The notes under the pieces are model-generated. The model saw only the letters and a list, made by a program, of their open reading frames with translations. It was not told the origin of the DNA and made no database searches. A stretch of 64,000 nucleotides of DNA from assembly GCA_024398715.1 (NCBI GenBank), contig JAKSIP010000004.1, positions 62,001 to 126,000 on the forward strand. Direction: 5' to 3'. This DNA comes from Bacteroidaceae bacterium. Its GTDB lineage: Bacteria > Bacteroidota > Bacteroidia > Bacteroidales > Bacteroidaceae. A program made the translations under genes and the position numbers. Below, one piece after another: positions 35,561-43,712 of the stretch (its first letter is position 1; each line of letters opens with the position of its first letter).

Positions 35561-37242
35561 AAACGGGATATATTGTTTTTACTGCCATCGCCCTGCTGGC
35601 AATGAGCGCAAAGGCGCAGGAGAAATATTTTCAGGTAAATAATGAGATTTATCCATGTGCGGTATCCGTGTCCGAATTTGGAGCGGCCGCATACAATGAT
35701 TCCGCCAAATGTCTGTCGATTGATTATAAAGACGGTCATTGTGTGTGGACAACGGATGTTATTGGGAATATAGATGTTACAGAATCTCCATGTGAGAATC
35801 TGTTCTCTTCAACGGCCGATTGGGCTGTATTGGCCAATAATAAGGTTTCAGAACTGGTTCCGGTTGTGGAGATTGTTCCCAAAGATAAAAATGATCCTGA
35901 ATATGAGGATTTTATTGAGAACTATGTACGTGCGTGCAAAGTTACGGTAACATATAGCGGGAATAAAGCCAGCGTTACAGTTGTGCCTTCAGATTACGGT
36001 GTTGTCAAATCTGTCAAAGGAGCGGATGTTGTTCTTTCGATCAATGACAAAAAGGTTCATGTGATAGCATCCGGATCATCGGACAACGGCTCACTGAAAA
36101 TATACAGTGAAAACAAGTTCCGTCTTGACCTTGACAATCTGACGCTGACCAGTCCTACCGGTCCTGCAATCAATATCCAATCAGGGAAAAGGGCCTATCT
36201 GAATTTGCCGGACGGTTCCGCCAATACGCTCAAAAGCGGTGATACATTCGCAAAACAGCTTGGACCTGATGGTGTGGAAGAGGATGCCAAAGCCACTCTT
36301 TTCAGCGAAGGCCAGCTTATTTTCAGCGGCTCCGGTTCATTGGCTGTCTCAAATTCAGCAAATCACGGAATATGTTCCGATGATTATATCCGTTTCCGTT
36401 CATCTCTTGGAAACGTTACAATTTCCTCATCAAAGGATGGAATACATACAAACAAATGTTTTAGAATGTATGGAGGTACGTTGTCTGTGGAAGCCGGCGA
36501 TAACGGAGTGCAGGTGGAAAAGGGTGATGCATCCTTTTACGGTGGAATATGTAGTGTCAGTTCAACCAATCATGGAATTTACGTAAAATCGGATTCATTG
36601 CCTGTAGGATATGTCAAAGTGTCCGGTAAAATGAATCTGTTTGTTTCTTCAAAAGAGAGTTCCGCTGTTTTCTGTAAGTACGGATTCTATGCTGATGGCG
36701 GATCTGTTCTGTTGCAGTCAAGAGGCTTGGGCGGCAGAGGAATAAGGTCCAATGCCGATATTGTCCTGAACAATTGTTTGGTTGCCACTGAACTGATGGA
36801 CTCTAAACCCGGTTGGAATGCTGGGACTGTGAATTATACACAGCCGTCAGGGTTGCGTGCTGCTGGTTCCATAACGTTGGATAATGCTTTGTTGGGCTGT
36901 TATTTGACCGGAGATACGCGGGGCGCAAAAGTGCTGAATGCTGACAGCTCATTGGTGATATCAAACAGCATTGTCAATATTGATGCATGTCAGGAAGATT
37001 TTGATGCCGACGGGGAGATTGTCAAGTCCAAAGCTGTTGAAGGACACGATATTGTGATTGACGACAAATCTCTTGTTTATATAAAAGCCGGAAAGAGGGC
37101 AATAAGTTCCGAAACAAATATAGATATCAATAACAGTGTCGTGAAAATGACGTCTGACTTTTCATGGGACGGACTCATGAAAAGTGAAGGCTCTATTGCA
37201 TGTAATGGCGCTGTTTTTTATAATAAACTGATAACTGAATGA
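35557..37242 (+). CDS. Secreted beta-helix carbohydrate-binding protein (DUF4353/Cthe_2159-like)
   Basis: The product has 561 residues with a signal peptide (GYIVFTAIALLAMSAKAQ). From about residue 150 a right-handed beta-helix-type repeat pattern is seen: LDLDNLTLTSPTGPAINI, LFSEGQLIFSGSGSLAVSNS, DGIHTNKCFRMYGGTLSVEA, DNGVQVEKGDASFYGG. This matches the family represented by Cthe_2159 of Clostridium thermocellum, described as a calcium-dependent acidic-polysaccharide binder. No catalytic residues can be named. Last gene of the five-gene cluster. It runs directly into pyrH. Confidence 0.75.
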   Translation: MKTGYIVFTAIALLAMSAKAQEKYFQVNNEIYPCAVSVSEFGAAAYNDSAKCLSIDYKDGHCVWTTDVIGNIDVTESPCENLFSSTADWAVLANNKVSELVPVVEIVPKDKNDPEYEDFIENYVRACKVTVTYSGNKASVTVVPSDYGVVKSVKGADVVLSINDKKVHVIASGSSDNGSLKIYSENKFRLDLDNLTLTSPTGPAINIQSGKRAYLNLPDGSANTLKSGDTFAKQLGPDGVEEDAKATLFSEGQLIFSGSGSLAVSNSANHGICSDDYIRFRSSLGNVTISSSKDGIHTNKCFRMYGGTLSVEAGDNGVQVEKGDASFYGGICSVSSTNHGIYVKSDSLPVGYVKVSGKMNLFVSSKESSAVFCKYGFYADGGSVLLQSRGLGGRGIRSNADIVLNNCLVATELMDSKPGWNAGTVNYTQPSGLRAAGSITLDNALLGCYLTGDTRGAKVLNADSSLVISNSIVNIDACQEDFDADGEIVKSKAVEGHDIVIDDKSLVYIKAGKRAISSETNIDINNSVVKMTSDFSWDGLMKSEGSIACNGAVFYNKLITE

Positions 37243-37244
37243 AT

Positions 37245-37955
37245 ATGGGCAGATTTAAAAGAATTCTATTGAAACTCAGCGGTGAAAGCCTGATGGGCAA
37301 CCAAGGATATGGTATAGATGAGAACCGTTTGAAGGACTATGCTTGCCAGATCAAAGAAATCCACGATATGGGCGTAGAAATTGCCATAGTGATAGGTGGC
37401 GGTAATATATTCCGCGGTCTGAAAGGACAAGGCAAGGGTTTTGACCGTTACAAGGGAGACCAGATGGGTATGCTTGCCACAGCCATTAATGGCTTGGGCT
37501 TGAGTTGTGCTCTTGAGAGCGCAGGTGTGGAAAATGTTGTCATGACTGCAATACGCATGGAACCCATCGGCTGTCTGTACAATAAGGACAATGCCGTTTC
37601 AATGCTGAAACAGGGAAAGGTCGTCATTCTAGTAGCCGGTACAGGCAATCCGTATTTTACAACAGATACAACATCCTCATTGCGTGCCATCGAGATAGGT
37701 GCCGATGTGATGCTGAAAGGAACGCGCGTGGACGGTATATATACTGCCGACCCCGAAAAAGACAAAAGTGCAGTAAAATTTGCTGATATCAGTTATGACG
37801 AGATTTATAACCGTAATCTGAAGGTTATGGATTTGACCGCAACTACAATGTGCAAGGAGAACAATATGCCGATATATGTTTTCAATATGGATGTGTTCGG
37901 AAATCTGCGCAAAGTAATGGAAGGGGAAGAAATTGGAACGTTAGTGCATCCGTAA
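37245..37955 (+). CDS. pyrH: Uridylate kinase
   Basis: PyrH is the hexameric UMP kinase of pyrimidine synthesis. The family start MGRFKRILLKLSGESLMG fits ATG 37245. ATG 37239, which overlaps the previous stop, would add two residues. The product has 236 residues. Motifs: IGGGNIFRG (phosphate loop), DQMGMLATAINGL (UMP contacts), TDTTSSLRAIEI, KGTRVDGIYTADPEKD and DLTATTMCKENN. The 3' neighbour is a tiny ribbon-helix-helix gene 2 bases downstream. In many bacteria pyrH sits next to tsf or frr. Here both are elsewhere in the window. Confidence 0.96.
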   Translation: MGRFKRILLKLSGESLMGNQGYGIDENRLKDYACQIKEIHDMGVEIAIVIGGGNIFRGLKGQGKGFDRYKGDQMGMLATAINGLGLSCALESAGVENVVMTAIRMEPIGCLYNKDNAVSMLKQGKVVILVAGTGNPYFTTDTTSSLRAIEIGADVMLKGTRVDGIYTADPEKDKSAVKFADISYDEIYNRNLKVMDLTATTMCKENNMPIYVFNMDVFGNLRKVMEGEEIGTLVHP

Positions 37956-37957
37956 TT

Positions 37958-38146
37958 ATGGCAAGAGACAAAAAACTGACAGTACTGCTAAATGAGAAAG
38001 AGTTGCGGCTTATTGAGGATTATCTTAAGAAATATAAGATTTCAAGCCGTAGCAAATGGATACGTGAGACTCTGATTCTGTTTATTCTGCAGAAGATGGA
38101 GCAGGATTATCCTACTCTTTTTTCAGAAAACGAAATGCGCAGATAA
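37958..38146 (+). CDS. Small ribbon-helix-helix-like protein
   Basis: The product has 62 residues from ATG 37958, 2 bases behind pyrH and 6 bases before tadA. The pattern is that of a ribbon-helix-helix DNA-binding domain: a basic strand (KKLTVLLNEKEL), helix A (RLIEDYLKKYKI), a turn with serines (SSRSKW), and helix B (IRETLILFILQKMEQ). The frame is open upstream to 37850, but that is pyrH out of frame. There is no toxin gene next to it, so an antitoxin role has no support. It could regulate pyrH-tadA or be a general small DNA binder. Confidence 0.65.
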   Translation: MARDKKLTVLLNEKELRLIEDYLKKYKISSRSKWIRETLILFILQKMEQDYPTLFSENEMRR

Positions 38147-38152
38147 TCTGTA

Positions 38153-38593
38153 ATGGAACAGCAGGAACATATACAGTATATGCGGCAGGCACTGCTTGAG
38201 GCACAATGTGCAAGAGATGAGGGAGAAATCCCGGTTGGCGCAGTGGTAGTGTGCAAGGGAAAGATTATTGCACGTGCACACAATATGACGGAGCGCCTGC
38301 ACGATGTGACCGCTCATGCCGAGATGCAGGCAATTACAGCTGCAGCGGACTTTCTGGGAGGCAAATATCTTACAGATTGTACACTGTACGTTACTTTGGA
38401 ACCATGTACCATGTGTGCAGGTGCCATAGGGTGGGCACAGGTTCCTATGCTTGTGTATGGCGCATCTGATACAAAAAGGGGATATTCACTTTTTGCCCCG
38501 CATGCCCTTCATTCAAAAACTGTTGTCGTTACCGGTGTTCTTGCCGATGAATGTTCCGGATTGATGAAAGAATTTTTTTTGTCCAAACGTTGA
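38153..38593 (+). CDS. tadA: tRNA-specific adenosine deaminase
   Basis: TadA converts adenosine 34 of tRNA-Arg(ACG) to inosine. The 146-residue product has the zinc/catalytic motif HAE at 55-57 and the second zinc motif PCTMC with C85 and C88. The surrounding VTAHAEMQAI and LEPCTMCAGAI are typical of TadA rather than of cytidine or guanine deaminases. Normal length. Likely co-transcribed with pyrH. Confidence 0.95.
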   Translation: MEQQEHIQYMRQALLEAQCARDEGEIPVGAVVVCKGKIIARAHNMTERLHDVTAHAEMQAITAAADFLGGKYLTDCTLYVTLEPCTMCAGAIGWAQVPMLVYGASDTKRGYSLFAPHALHSKTVVVTGVLADECSGLMKEFFLSKR

Positions 38594-38620
38594 TTTTCCC
38601 GATGATAGTTTGTATTTTTG
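38590..38620 (+). promoter_or_regulatory. Promoter of the fumarase gene
   Basis: TTG at 38590-38592, 20 bases, then TATTTTTG at 38613-38620, 26 bases before the fumarase ATG. The -33 element overlaps the tadA stop codon region. Confidence 0.7.
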
Positions 38621-38646
38621 ATTTTTGATTTGAAAGATATTTTAAT

Positions 38647-40287
38647 ATGATGGATAAATTCAAGTATGCTCCTATGTTTCAGCTTGGTGAGGACCAGACT
38701 GAATACTATCTGCTCTCAAAGGAGGGCGTTTCTGTAAGTGAGTTTGAAGGCAAACCTATTCTCAAGGTTACACCGGATGCTCTGACCCGTATGGCCAATG
38801 CCGCATTCCGCGACGTTTCTTTCCTTTTGCGCCGTTCACATAACCTGCAGGTGGCAAAAATCCTGAGTGATCCTGAAGCCAGCGATAACGATAAGTATAT
38901 AGCACTTACATTCCTGCGCAATGCCGAGGTTGCCGCAAAAGGCAAGCTCCCGCTTTGTCAGGATACCGGTACTGCTATTGTCCATGGTGAGAAAGGCCAG
39001 CAGGTCTGGACAGGTTTCTGCGATGAAGAAGCTCTTGCCAAAGGTGTGTATAAGACATATACTGAAGAGAATCTGCGCTATTCACAGAATGCACCTCTCA
39101 CAATGTACGAGGAGGTCAATACAAAGTGCAATCTTCCGGCACAGATCGATATTGAGGCGACAGAAGGAATGGAATACCGCTTTCTGTGCGTGACAAAGGG
39201 TGGTGGAAGCGCCAACAAGTCATATCTTTATCAGGAAACAAAAGCCCGTATCCAGAATCCGGGTACACTGATTCCTTTCCTTGTCGAGAAGATGAAGAGT
39301 CTTGGAACCGCTGCTTGTCCTCCTTACCATATTGCTATTGTAATCGGTGGTACAAGTGCTGAGAAGAACCTTCTTACTGTCAAGTTGGCATCGACCCACT
39401 ATTACGATTCACTGCCTACAAGCGGCGATGAAACCGGCCGTGCTTTCCGTGATATTGAACTTGAGCAGCAGCTTCTTGTTGAAGCTCAGAAGATTGGACT
39501 CGGTGCACAGTTCGGTGGCAAATATATGGCTCACGATGTACGCGTTGTACGTCTGCCGCGTCATGGTGCCAGCTGTCCTATCGGTCTTGGCGTCAGCTGT
39601 TCGGCCGACCGTAATATCAAATGCAAAATCAACAGGGACGGTATCTGGATTGAGAAGATGGATGACAAACCATACGAACTGATACCGGAAGAACTGCGTA
39701 ATGCAGGAGAGGGCAATGCCGTAAGGATTGACCTGAACAAACCGATGCCTGAAATTCTTAAGGAACTTTCCAAATATCCTGTTGCTACCCGTCTTTCACT
39801 TAACGGAACAATTATTGTAGGCCGCGATATTGCTCATGCCAAACTGAAAGCCCGTCTTGATGCCGGCGAAGATTTGCCGCAGTATATCAAGGACCATCCT
39901 ATTTACTATGCTGGTCCTGCCAAGACTCCTGCAGGTATGGCTTGCGGTTCCATGGGACCTACAACAGCCGGACGTATGGACCCGTATGTTGACGAATTCC
40001 AGGATCACGGAGGCAGTCTCATCATGCTGGCCAAGGGTAACCGCAGTCAGGTTGTAACCGATGCCTGCAAGAAACACGGCGGCTTCTACCTTGGTTCAAT
40101 AGGTGGTCCTGCCGCTATTCTTGCCCAGAACAACATCAAATCCATTGAGTGCGTTGAGTATCCTGAACTGGGTATGGAGGCTATCTGGAAAATCCAGGTG
40201 GAGGACTTCCCTGCATTCATACTTGTTGACGACAAGGGAAATGACTTTTTCAAACAGTTGCCATCCTGCAATTGCCCAAAGAAATAG
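38647..40287 (+). CDS. fumB: Class I fumarate hydratase
   Basis: This is an iron-sulfur fumarase interconverting fumarate and malate. In anaerobic Bacteroidales it serves the reductive branch leading to succinate and propionate. The 546-residue product has the three cluster cysteines of the FumA/FumB family in [16 protein letters not shown] and [12 protein letters not shown] 38650 is an alternative start. It has its own promoter and stands alone. The symbol is by family: FumA- and FumB-type enzymes cannot be told apart from sequence. Confidence 0.93.
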   Translation: MMDKFKYAPMFQLGEDQTEYYLLSKEGVSVSEFEGKPILKVTPDALTRMANAAFRDVSFLLRRSHNLQVAKILSDPEASDNDKYIALTFLRNAEVAAKGKLPLCQDTGTAIVHGEKGQQVWTGFCDEEALAKGVYKTYTEENLRYSQNAPLTMYEEVNTKCNLPAQIDIEATEGMEYRFLCVTKGGGSANKSYLYQETKARIQNPGTLIPFLVEKMKSLGTAACPPYHIAIVIGGTSAEKNLLTVKLASTHYYDSLPTSGDETGRAFRDIELEQQLLVEAQKIGLGAQFGGKYMAHDVRVVRLPRHGASCPIGLGVSCSADRNIKCKINRDGIWIEKMDDKPYELIPEELRNAGEGNAVRIDLNKPMPEILKELSKYPVATRLSLNGTIIVGRDIAHAKLKARLDAGEDLPQYIKDHPIYYAGPAKTPAGMACGSMGPTTAGRMDPYVDEFQDHGGSLIMLAKGNRSQVVTDACKKHGGFYLGSIGGPAAILAQNNIKSIECVEYPELGMEAIWKIQVEDFPAFILVDDKGNDFFKQLPSCNCPKK

Positions 40288-40331
40288 TGAAACGATATTT
40301 TGAATTATTATTAACCCAATAAATCTTTATT

Positions 40332-42248
40332 ATGGCAGAGTCTAAATACAAATGGAGCTTTTACTCATTAGGCGGAGTAACCCGTGTTAACATCCGTTCC
40401 GGACAGGATATTGCGAATCTCGGACAGCTTGACAAAAAACTGTGGACTGTATTGAGCTGTCCTGTCAAAGGACTTGAGTTCAGTGCCAAAACGTTGGAAC
40501 TTCTTGATACCGACAAGGATGGGAAAATCAAGACAAAAGAAATAGTTGCAGCTGCAGAGTATGTTACAGGTGCCCTTAAAAACCCTGATGTTCTGCTGAA
40601 GAGTAAGGACTCAATTGCTCTGTCCGAATTCAATACTGACAGCATAGCCGGCAAGAAACTGCAGGAATCTGCCAACACCATATTGTCTTTTTTGGGTATC
40701 AATCCTACAGAAATTTCTCAGTCAAATATTGAAGCTTATGTTGCGGCTGTCAATGCCGAAACTCCGCAAAAAGCCGGTACTGATACTGTTGTCAAGCCAT
40801 ATGGAGACAATACTGATGCTGTAATTGCCGCTTACAATGCTTTGAATTCCAAGGTCCAGGACTATTTCATGCGTTGCAAACTTTTGGCTTATAACGGAGA
40901 CTGTTCTTCAGTAATAGATTCTTCTGTTGCTTCAATCGGCAGCATATCTGCAGGAGATTTGTCAGTAAAGATGGCGGAAATTGCAGCCATGCCTCTTGCC
41001 AAACCGCAGACATCGGTTGCTCTTCCGGCTGTTGATAACGTAAATCCCGCATGGAAGGATACTTATAAGACTGTTGCCAATCTGGCGTTGGCTGTAGATT
41101 TTCCTGATTTGGGCTCCTGCGGAGAAATCCAGTGGCAGCAGGTTGGAACAAAGATAGGAGAATACGCTGCTGCTCTTGAAGCTTTGAGTAACGGTGAAAA
41201 GAACTCGTTCTTTACCGAGCGTGATGGCAAACTTGCCATGGCATCGGAGTTGGATCATTTTATCTGTCTATACAAGGACCTATACGTGCTGATAAAGAAC
41301 TATGTGGTATTCTCTGATTTCTATTCAAGAGACGATGAACATCTTGCAATATTCCAGGCAGGCCAGTTGTTTATTGACCAGCGTTGCTGCGATCTTTGTG
41401 TAAGGGTTGAAGATATGGGACAGCATGCGGATATGGCGAAACTCAGCGGTATGTTCCTTATCTATTGCAATTGCGTTTCGTTTACAGGAACTGAAACCAT
41501 GAACATTGTTGCAGTACTTACCGAGGGCGATGTCAACGGTTTGCGCGCTGGCAAGCATGCCCTTTTCATTGACCGTCAGGGGAAAGACTGGTATGCAACG
41601 GTAACAAGTGTAGTGGATAATCCTGTAAGTATCCGTCAGGCCTTCTGGTCTCCTTACAGAAAGTTTGGCCGCTGGTGTTCGGAAAAAATCAATAAGATGG
41701 CTTCCGACAGGGAAAACAAGGTGTCCGGCGATATGACAAATATAGCTCAGGCAAAGATTGACGGTGAGGCCAAAACCAACAAACAGCAGGCATTCGATAT
41801 TGCCAAGTTTGCCGGTATTTTCGCCGCTATCGGTTTGGCATTGGGTGCAATAGGTTCATTCCTGAGCGGTATTCTTGACAAATGCCTTATTTTGCCATGG
41901 TGGAAACTGGCAATAATTGTAGTGGTGATAATGCTGCTGATATCCGGTCCGTCCATGTTTATTGCGTGGGGTAAGTTACGCAAGCGTGACCTTGGTCCTG
42001 TACTCAACGCCAACGGATGGGCAATCAACTCAAGAGTACTTGTCAATGTCCATTTTGGACATACTCTTACCAGTCTTGCAAAATATCCAAAGCTCGATTT
42101 GAGAAAAATTTCTGCTGCAGATCCTTACGCCAAGAAAAAATCCTCTTTCTGGCCTTGGTTCTTTGCAATACTTATAGTTCTTGCAATTGCCGCTGCCGTA
42201 ATGTTACTCAGCGACAGTTGTACCTGGCTTGATTTTTTGAAAAGGTAA
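40332..42248 (+). CDS. EF-hand membrane protein of unknown function
   Basis: The product has 638 residues and belongs to no family I can name. Residues 59-70 form a textbook EF-hand loop (DTDKDGKIKTKE, acidic at positions 1, 3, 5 and 12). No second loop was recognised. There is no signal peptide. The first 480 residues are soluble-looking and mixed helical. Three membrane segments lie near the end (about 492-515, 525-547, 610-630), with a cytoplasmic-looking linker. The start MAESKYKWSFYSLGGVTRVNI is followed by repeated IRSGQDIANLGQLD-type charged helices. It stands between fumarase and a lipoprotein gene. Confidence 0.8.
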   Translation: MAESKYKWSFYSLGGVTRVNIRSGQDIANLGQLDKKLWTVLSCPVKGLEFSAKTLELLDTDKDGKIKTKEIVAAAEYVTGALKNPDVLLKSKDSIALSEFNTDSIAGKKLQESANTILSFLGINPTEISQSNIEAYVAAVNAETPQKAGTDTVVKPYGDNTDAVIAAYNALNSKVQDYFMRCKLLAYNGDCSSVIDSSVASIGSISAGDLSVKMAEIAAMPLAKPQTSVALPAVDNVNPAWKDTYKTVANLALAVDFPDLGSCGEIQWQQVGTKIGEYAAALEALSNGEKNSFFTERDGKLAMASELDHFICLYKDLYVLIKNYVVFSDFYSRDDEHLAIFQAGQLFIDQRCCDLCVRVEDMGQHADMAKLSGMFLIYCNCVSFTGTETMNIVAVLTEGDVNGLRAGKHALFIDRQGKDWYATVTSVVDNPVSIRQAFWSPYRKFGRWCSEKINKMASDRENKVSGDMTNIAQAKIDGEAKTNKQQAFDIAKFAGIFAAIGLALGAIGSFLSGILDKCLILPWWKLAIIVVVIMLLISGPSMFIAWGKLRKRDLGPVLNANGWAINSRVLVNVHFGHTLTSLAKYPKLDLRKISAADPYAKKKSSFWPWFFAILIVLAIAAAVMLLSDSCTWLDFLKR

Positions 42249-42263
42249 TATAACAATTCCTAT

Positions 42264-43712
42264 ATGAAATCCAAGGTTATATCAGTATTGTCCCTGTTGG
42301 TTTGTCTGCTGTGTGGATGCAGTAACCGGCAATCCGATTGTACAGATTTCTCAATTTTTCCGGATTATACTGATATAACCGTGCCTTATAACATTGCACC
42401 ATTGAATTTTGATTTTTATGGTGAAAAATCAATTAAAGTCCAGATACAAGGTGCAAAGACAGACTTCTCCTGCAAATCCGGTAACGGAAAGGTCCGTTTC
42501 CCACAGAACCGTTGGAAAAGAATGCTGGCGGAGGAGAAAGGAAACACCCTTAGTGTAACAATTACCGGTGCCAATGCAAAAGTGCTGGAAAACTTTGTCT
42601 GGACAGTTTCTGAGTTTCCTATTGATCCTTTTTTGAGCTATCGGTTGATAGAACCATCTTACGAGACCTGGAATCATATTGTGGTAGTGGAACGTAATGT
42701 GGAAAATTTTGATACCAGACTGTTGTCAAACAATAATCTTACTGAGCGCAGTTGCATGAATTGCCATATTTCCAATGGTACCAATTCTTCTTTTTTCCAT
42801 GTACGCGGTCCCAAAGGTGGAACCGTTGTCAACAGAAACGGTAGGATTACCAAACTCAATACCCGTAATGACAGTGTATTGACTACTTCTGCCTATGGTG
42901 CAATGTCTGCCGATGGCCGTTACGGAGTATTTACAGCTGCCCAGATATTTATGCTTGACCGCTCGCACCGCACCAAACGTGTTGAAGTTTACGATACGAA
43001 CAGTGATCTGGTAGTGGTGGATTTTGATAAAGAAACCATTACTGACTGTCCGGCTGTCAAGGGACCGGAATATCAGGAAACTTTTCCCTGTTTTTCTGCC
43101 GACGGACGAACAATCTATTTTTGCAGGGCTCTTCACAAGGAACAACCCGAAAATACAAAACAGATGCATTACAGCCTTTGCAGCATAGGCTTTGATCCTG
43201 AAACCGGAATGATGGACAACAATGTTGCAGTTCTTGCCGATGCAGATTTGCTGAATACATCTTTCAACCAGCCCAGAGTCTCACCTGACGGCCGTTTTCT
43301 GGTTGCTTCAATGTCTGATTTCGGTACATTTCCCATTTGGCATGATGAGTGTGAATTAGTTCTGTTTGATCTTGAAACGGGAAAGATGTTCCCACTTGCC
43401 ATGACAAATTCTTCCAATTCCGAATCCCATCATTCATGGAGTGGTAACAGCCATTGGCTGGTGTTCGCTTCCAAACGCGGAGACAAAGTGTTCGGACGTA
43501 TCTACATTGCCTATATTGATGGAAAGGGAGAAGGATACAAGGCGTTTGTATTGCCACAAAAGAATCCGAACGTTTATAATACCACATTGAAATCCTATAA
43601 TATGCCGGAAATATACACAACTCCCGAACCTTACGGAGCCCGTGATATTGAAACGTATTACAAGGATGTGAAATCTTCCAATCTTACCTATTTGCCATAC
43701 ATGAGCAAATAG
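42264..43712 (+). CDS. Propeller lipoprotein with CxxCH haem motif
   Basis: The product has 482 residues, a lipoprotein with the cysteine at 19 (VCLLCGCSNRQ). Early beta-rich sequence (about 20-140) is followed by CMNCH at 164-168, the haem c attachment pattern. From about 200 onward PD40/TolB-type propeller blades are seen (GAMSADGRYGVFTA, FPCFSADGRTIYFCRA, PRVSPDGRFLVASMSD, HHSWSGNSHWLVFASKR). This is like the Bacteroidales TolB-like proteins sometimes annotated as cytochrome c biogenesis proteins. Haem attachment is not shown by sequence alone. It converges with DUF6057, overlapping by 25 bases. Confidence 0.75.
   Translation: MKSKVISVLSLLVCLLCGCSNRQSDCTDFSIFPDYTDITVPYNIAPLNFDFYGEKSIKVQIQGAKTDFSCKSGNGKVRFPQNRWKRMLAEEKGNTLSVTITGANAKVLENFVWTVSEFPIDPFLSYRLIEPSYETWNHIVVVERNVENFDTRLLSNNNLTERSCMNCHISNGTNSSFFHVRGPKGGTVVNRNGRITKLNTRNDSVLTTSAYGAMSADGRYGVFTAAQIFMLDRSHRTKRVEVYDTNSDLVVVDFDKETITDCPAVKGPEYQETFPCFSADGRTIYFCRALHKEQPENTKQMHYSLCSIGFDPETGMMDNNVAVLADADLLNTSFNQPRVSPDGRFLVASMSDFGTFPIWHDECELVLFDLETGKMFPLAMTNSSNSESHHSWSGNSHWLVFASKRGDKVFGRIYIAYIDGKGEGYKAFVLPQKNPNVYNTTLKSYNMPEIYTTPEPYGARDIETYYKDVKSSNLTYLPYMSK

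Noticed and set aside
37958..38146. Antitoxin of a toxin-antitoxin pair
   Set aside because: The flanking genes are pyrH and tadA. No toxin-like gene adjoins it.
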